NCBI GenBank assembly: GCA_025964615.1 | Contig: JAOPYM010000444.1 | Coordinates: 1-32,751 of the forward strand | Reading direction: 5' to 3' | From: Actinomycetes bacterium | GTDB taxonomy: Bacteria; Actinomycetota; Actinomycetes; Streptosporangiales; Streptosporangiaceae | DNA length: 32,751 nt | In this document: piece after piece, positions 29,639 to 32,751 of the stretch | How positions within the stretch are numbered: position 1 is the stretch's first letter | How the letters are laid out: every line of letters begins with the position of its first letter | The notes under the pieces: generated by a model | The model's input: only the letters and a program-made list of their open reading frames with translations | Told to the model about the DNA's origin: nothing | The model's database searches: none | Program-made: the position numbers and the translations under genes

Positions 29639-29950
29639 ATGGCGGAAATGCGGCGCCGGCGGCGGACCGGCCCGGATCGGGGCCCCCGAAGGCTCGCCCA
29701 GCTGCCGTACACCCTCGTCCTGTGCGGAGTCGTGGCGGGGCTGACCATGGTCGCCCTGAATCATTTCAAGCGCGGCAGTGCCCTGGTCGCGGTCGCCGTA
29801 CTGCTCGGTGCGGTGGCCCGGATGGTGCTGCCTGAGTCGCGGGTGGGCATGCTCGCCACCCGTAAGAAGACGACCGACGTGATCATCATGGTCGGTTTCG
29901 CGATCGGGATCGCGGTGGTGGCGTACTTCGTCCCGCCGCCGAAGACGTAA
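29639..29950 (+). CDS. DUF3017 domain membrane protein
   Basis: Small TM protein LVAVAVLLGAVARMVLPESRVGMLATRKKTTDVIIM, near folD as is common in actinobacteria. Confidence 0.8.
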   Translation: MAEMRRRRRTGPDRGPRRLAQLPYTLVLCGVVAGLTMVALNHFKRGSALVAVAVLLGAVARMVLPESRVGMLATRKKTTDVIIMVGFAIGIAVVAYFVPPPKT

Positions 29951-29984
29951 GCCGTGCGGACAACCTGCGCGGACATCAAAGTGG

Positions 29985-30024
29985 CGAGCCCAGGTCTAGA
30001 CCTTTTCCTGGGCTCGGATAGCCT
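29985..30024 (+). promoter_or_regulatory. icd promoter region: stem cgagcccagg/cctgggctcg, embedded palindrome AGGTCTAGACCT, -10 TAGCCT
   Basis: Arms 29985-29994 and 30007-30016; 12-bp palindrome 29992-30003; TAGCCT 30019-30024. Confidence 0.45.
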
Positions 30025-30078
30025 CCCAGCGAGCCTTACGAAGGACTGCTGGCCGGTGAGGAAAGGGACAGCTACAGT

Positions 30079-31293
30079 ATGCCCAAGATCAAAGTAAAGG
30101 GCCCGGTCGTCGAACTCGACGGCGACGAAATGACGCGGATCATCTGGCAGTTCATCAAGGACCAGCTGATCCTCCCGTATCTCGACGTCGATCTGAAGTA
30201 CTACGACCTGGGCATGGAGAACCGGGACGTCACCGACGACCAGGTCACCATCGACGCCGCCAATGCCATCAAGCAGTACGGCGTGGGTGTGAAGTGCGCC
30301 ACCATCACCCCCGACGAGGCCAGGGTGGAGGAGTTCGGCCTCAAGAAGATGTGGAGGTCGCCCAATGGAACGATCCGCAACATCCTCGGCGGCGTAGTCT
30401 TCCGTGAGCCCATCGTGGTCTCCAACGTTCCCAAGCTCGTTCCCGGGTGGACCAAGCCGATCATCATCGGCCGCCACGCGCACGGCGACCAGTACCGCGC
30501 CTCCGACTTCGTGGTGCCCGGTCCCGGCACGGTGACCATCTCCTACGTCCCGGACGGCGATGACGAGCCGATCGAGATGGAGGTCGCCAAGTTCACCGGC
30601 GGCGGTGTCGCGATGGGCATGTACAACTTCGACGACTCCATCAGGGACTTCGCCCGCGCCACCATGCGGTACGCGCTGGACCGCGACTACCCCCTCTACA
30701 TGTCGACCAAGAACACGATCCTCAAGGCCTACGACGGCCGGTTCAAGGACCTGTTCCAGGAGATCTTCGAGGCGGAGTTCGCCACGGAGTTCAAGGCCGC
30801 CGGTATCACCTACGAGCACCGCCTCATCGACGACATGGTCGCCGCGGCGCTCAAGTGGGAGGGTGGTTTCGTCTGGGCCACCAAGAACTACGACGGTGAC
30901 GTCCAGTCCGACATCGTCGCCCAGGGCTTCGGCTCGCTCGGCCTGATGACCTCGGTGCTGATGACCCCCGACGGCAAGACCGTCGAGGCGGAGGCCGCCC
31001 ACGGCACGGTGACGCGGCATTACCGGCAGCACCAGCAGGGCAAGCCGACCTCGACCAACCCGATCGCGTCGATCTTCGCCTGGACCCGGGGCCTCGCGCA
31101 CCGGGGCAAGCTGGACGGCACCCCCGAGGTCACCGAGTTCGCCGACACCCTTGAGCGCGTCTGCGTCGAGACCGTCGAGGCCGGTCAGATGACCAAGGAC
31201 TTGGCCTTGCTGATCGGCGCGGACGCCCCCTGGCTGACGACCGAGGAGTTCCTGCACGCCCTCGACGTCAACCTGCAGAAGCAGCTCCATTAG
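30079..31293 (+). CDS. icd: NADP-dependent isocitrate dehydrogenase (homodimeric, eukaryote-like type)
   Basis: [42 protein letters not shown]...[19 protein letters not shown]...[15 protein letters not shown]. Confidence 0.96.
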   Translation: MPKIKVKGPVVELDGDEMTRIIWQFIKDQLILPYLDVDLKYYDLGMENRDVTDDQVTIDAANAIKQYGVGVKCATITPDEARVEEFGLKKMWRSPNGTIRNILGGVVFREPIVVSNVPKLVPGWTKPIIIGRHAHGDQYRASDFVVPGPGTVTISYVPDGDDEPIEMEVAKFTGGGVAMGMYNFDDSIRDFARATMRYALDRDYPLYMSTKNTILKAYDGRFKDLFQEIFEAEFATEFKAAGITYEHRLIDDMVAAALKWEGGFVWATKNYDGDVQSDIVAQGFGSLGLMTSVLMTPDGKTVEAEAAHGTVTRHYRQHQQGKPTSTNPIASIFAWTRGLAHRGKLDGTPEVTEFADTLERVCVETVEAGQMTKDLALLIGADAPWLTTEEFLHALDVNLQKQLH

Positions 31294-31306
31294 AGGTACT
31301 GAGCGC

Positions 31307-31333
31307 GGCCGCCCCGATGAACCCGGGGCGGCC
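31307..31333. terminator. Intrinsic-terminator-like hairpin after icd
   Basis: ggccgccccg (31307-31316) / cggggcggcc (31324-31333), 7-nt loop. Confidence 0.65.
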
Positions 31334-31400
31334 TTCGCGTTCATGACGTACGCGCCATACCGGTTGGGGACCTCGGGGGTGCGGCGGGGCGGGCGCGCGA

Positions 31401-31433
31401 TAGCCTGGCAGGCGGGGTATCTCGACGACGAGA
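31401..31433 (+). promoter_or_regulatory. mdh promoter: -10 TAGCCT (31401-31406) and operator-like palindrome TCTCGACGACGAGA (31420-31433)
   Basis: TANNNT box in a GATAGCCTnnCAG context shared with icd; TCTCG-N4-CGAGA symmetry 58 bp before the mdh ATG. Confidence 0.4.
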
Positions 31434-31472
31434 GACCTGGAGGCGGCTCGCCACCCCGAAGCCAACCGGTAA

Positions 31473-32498
<1,026 letters not shown>

Positions 32499-32500
32499 TA

Positions 32501-32537
32501 CCGAAGGGGCCCCGGGTCGTCCTGGGGCCCTTTTCGG
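32501..32537. terminator. Terminator hairpin after mdh
   Basis: ccgaaggggcccc / ggggcccttttcgg with one bulge, 10-nt loop. Confidence 0.75.
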
Positions 32538-32551
32538 TTTGACATGGAAAT

Positions 32552-32565
32552 ATGACATAGGTCAC
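32552..32565. promoter_or_regulatory. Second Crp-like site ATGACATAGGTCAC (reverse complement GTGACCTATGTCAT)
   Basis: Shares the 9-mer GTGACCTAT and half-site spacing with 4006-4019; upstream of the CDS at 32637. Confidence 0.4.
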
Positions 32566-32636
32566 GATTGTCCACGGATTCACCGCGCGAATCCGCTGGG
32601 CGCACCTCAGCGCCCGCTACCTCACCAGGAGGATGC

Positions 32637-32751
32637 GTGGGAGTGACCGACTGCAACTGGGACGACGATGACGTCACCGCTGCGGAGAAGGCGCAACTGG
32701 CGTGGGACAAGGCGGTGGCCTCAATGGGCCGTCAGGACGCCCTGGCAGTGA
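32637..32751 (+). CDS. N-terminal part of an unknown acidic protein (VGVTDCNWDDDDVTAAEKAQLAWDKAVASMGRQDALAV...), truncated by window end
   Basis: GTG start preceded by aggagg SD (32627-32632); frame open to the window edge. Confidence 0.55.
   Translation, partial: MGVTDCNWDDDDVTAAEKAQLAWDKAVASMGRQDALAV

Overview
High-GC actinobacterial chromosomal window, probably from a Streptosporangiales-like genome (inferred from GC content and gene content only). Most of it is ordinary housekeeping and accessory sequence: a form-II-type coxSLM molybdenum hydroxylase operon, a cysteine dioxygenase-like gene, a PspC/LiaF-like sensor system with a LuxR-type response regulator, pcrA, a GH15-like protein, sucCD, a ROK/ABC/GH1 sugar cassette, a perM(DUF6350)-purN-purH block, folD, an FHA regulator, a DUF3017 protein, icd and mdh. 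The less ordinary signals are non-coding or very small. (1) An unannotated 27-aa ORF at 4077-4160 ends ..LCPSCCCR*, with all four Cys encoded by TGT, directly upstream of the cysteine dioxygenase-like gene. Its Cys-codon segment is perfectly complementary over 11 nt to the Shine-Dalgarno region of that gene, which suggests a cysteine-sensing translational switch. (2) Two intergenic copies of a 26-bp-arm palindrome carry a compensatory base-pair change. (3) A second dispersed intergenic repeat sits in two convergent-gene gaps. (4) Several operator-like palindromes occur in divergent promoters: a 22-bp palindrome between pspC and the kinase, a pair of Crp-like sites, and an inverted repeat flanking a -10 box in front of the sugar operon. 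(5) A 12-bp tandem triplication contains the mdh stop codon. No tRNA, rRNA, CRISPR array or transposase was seen.
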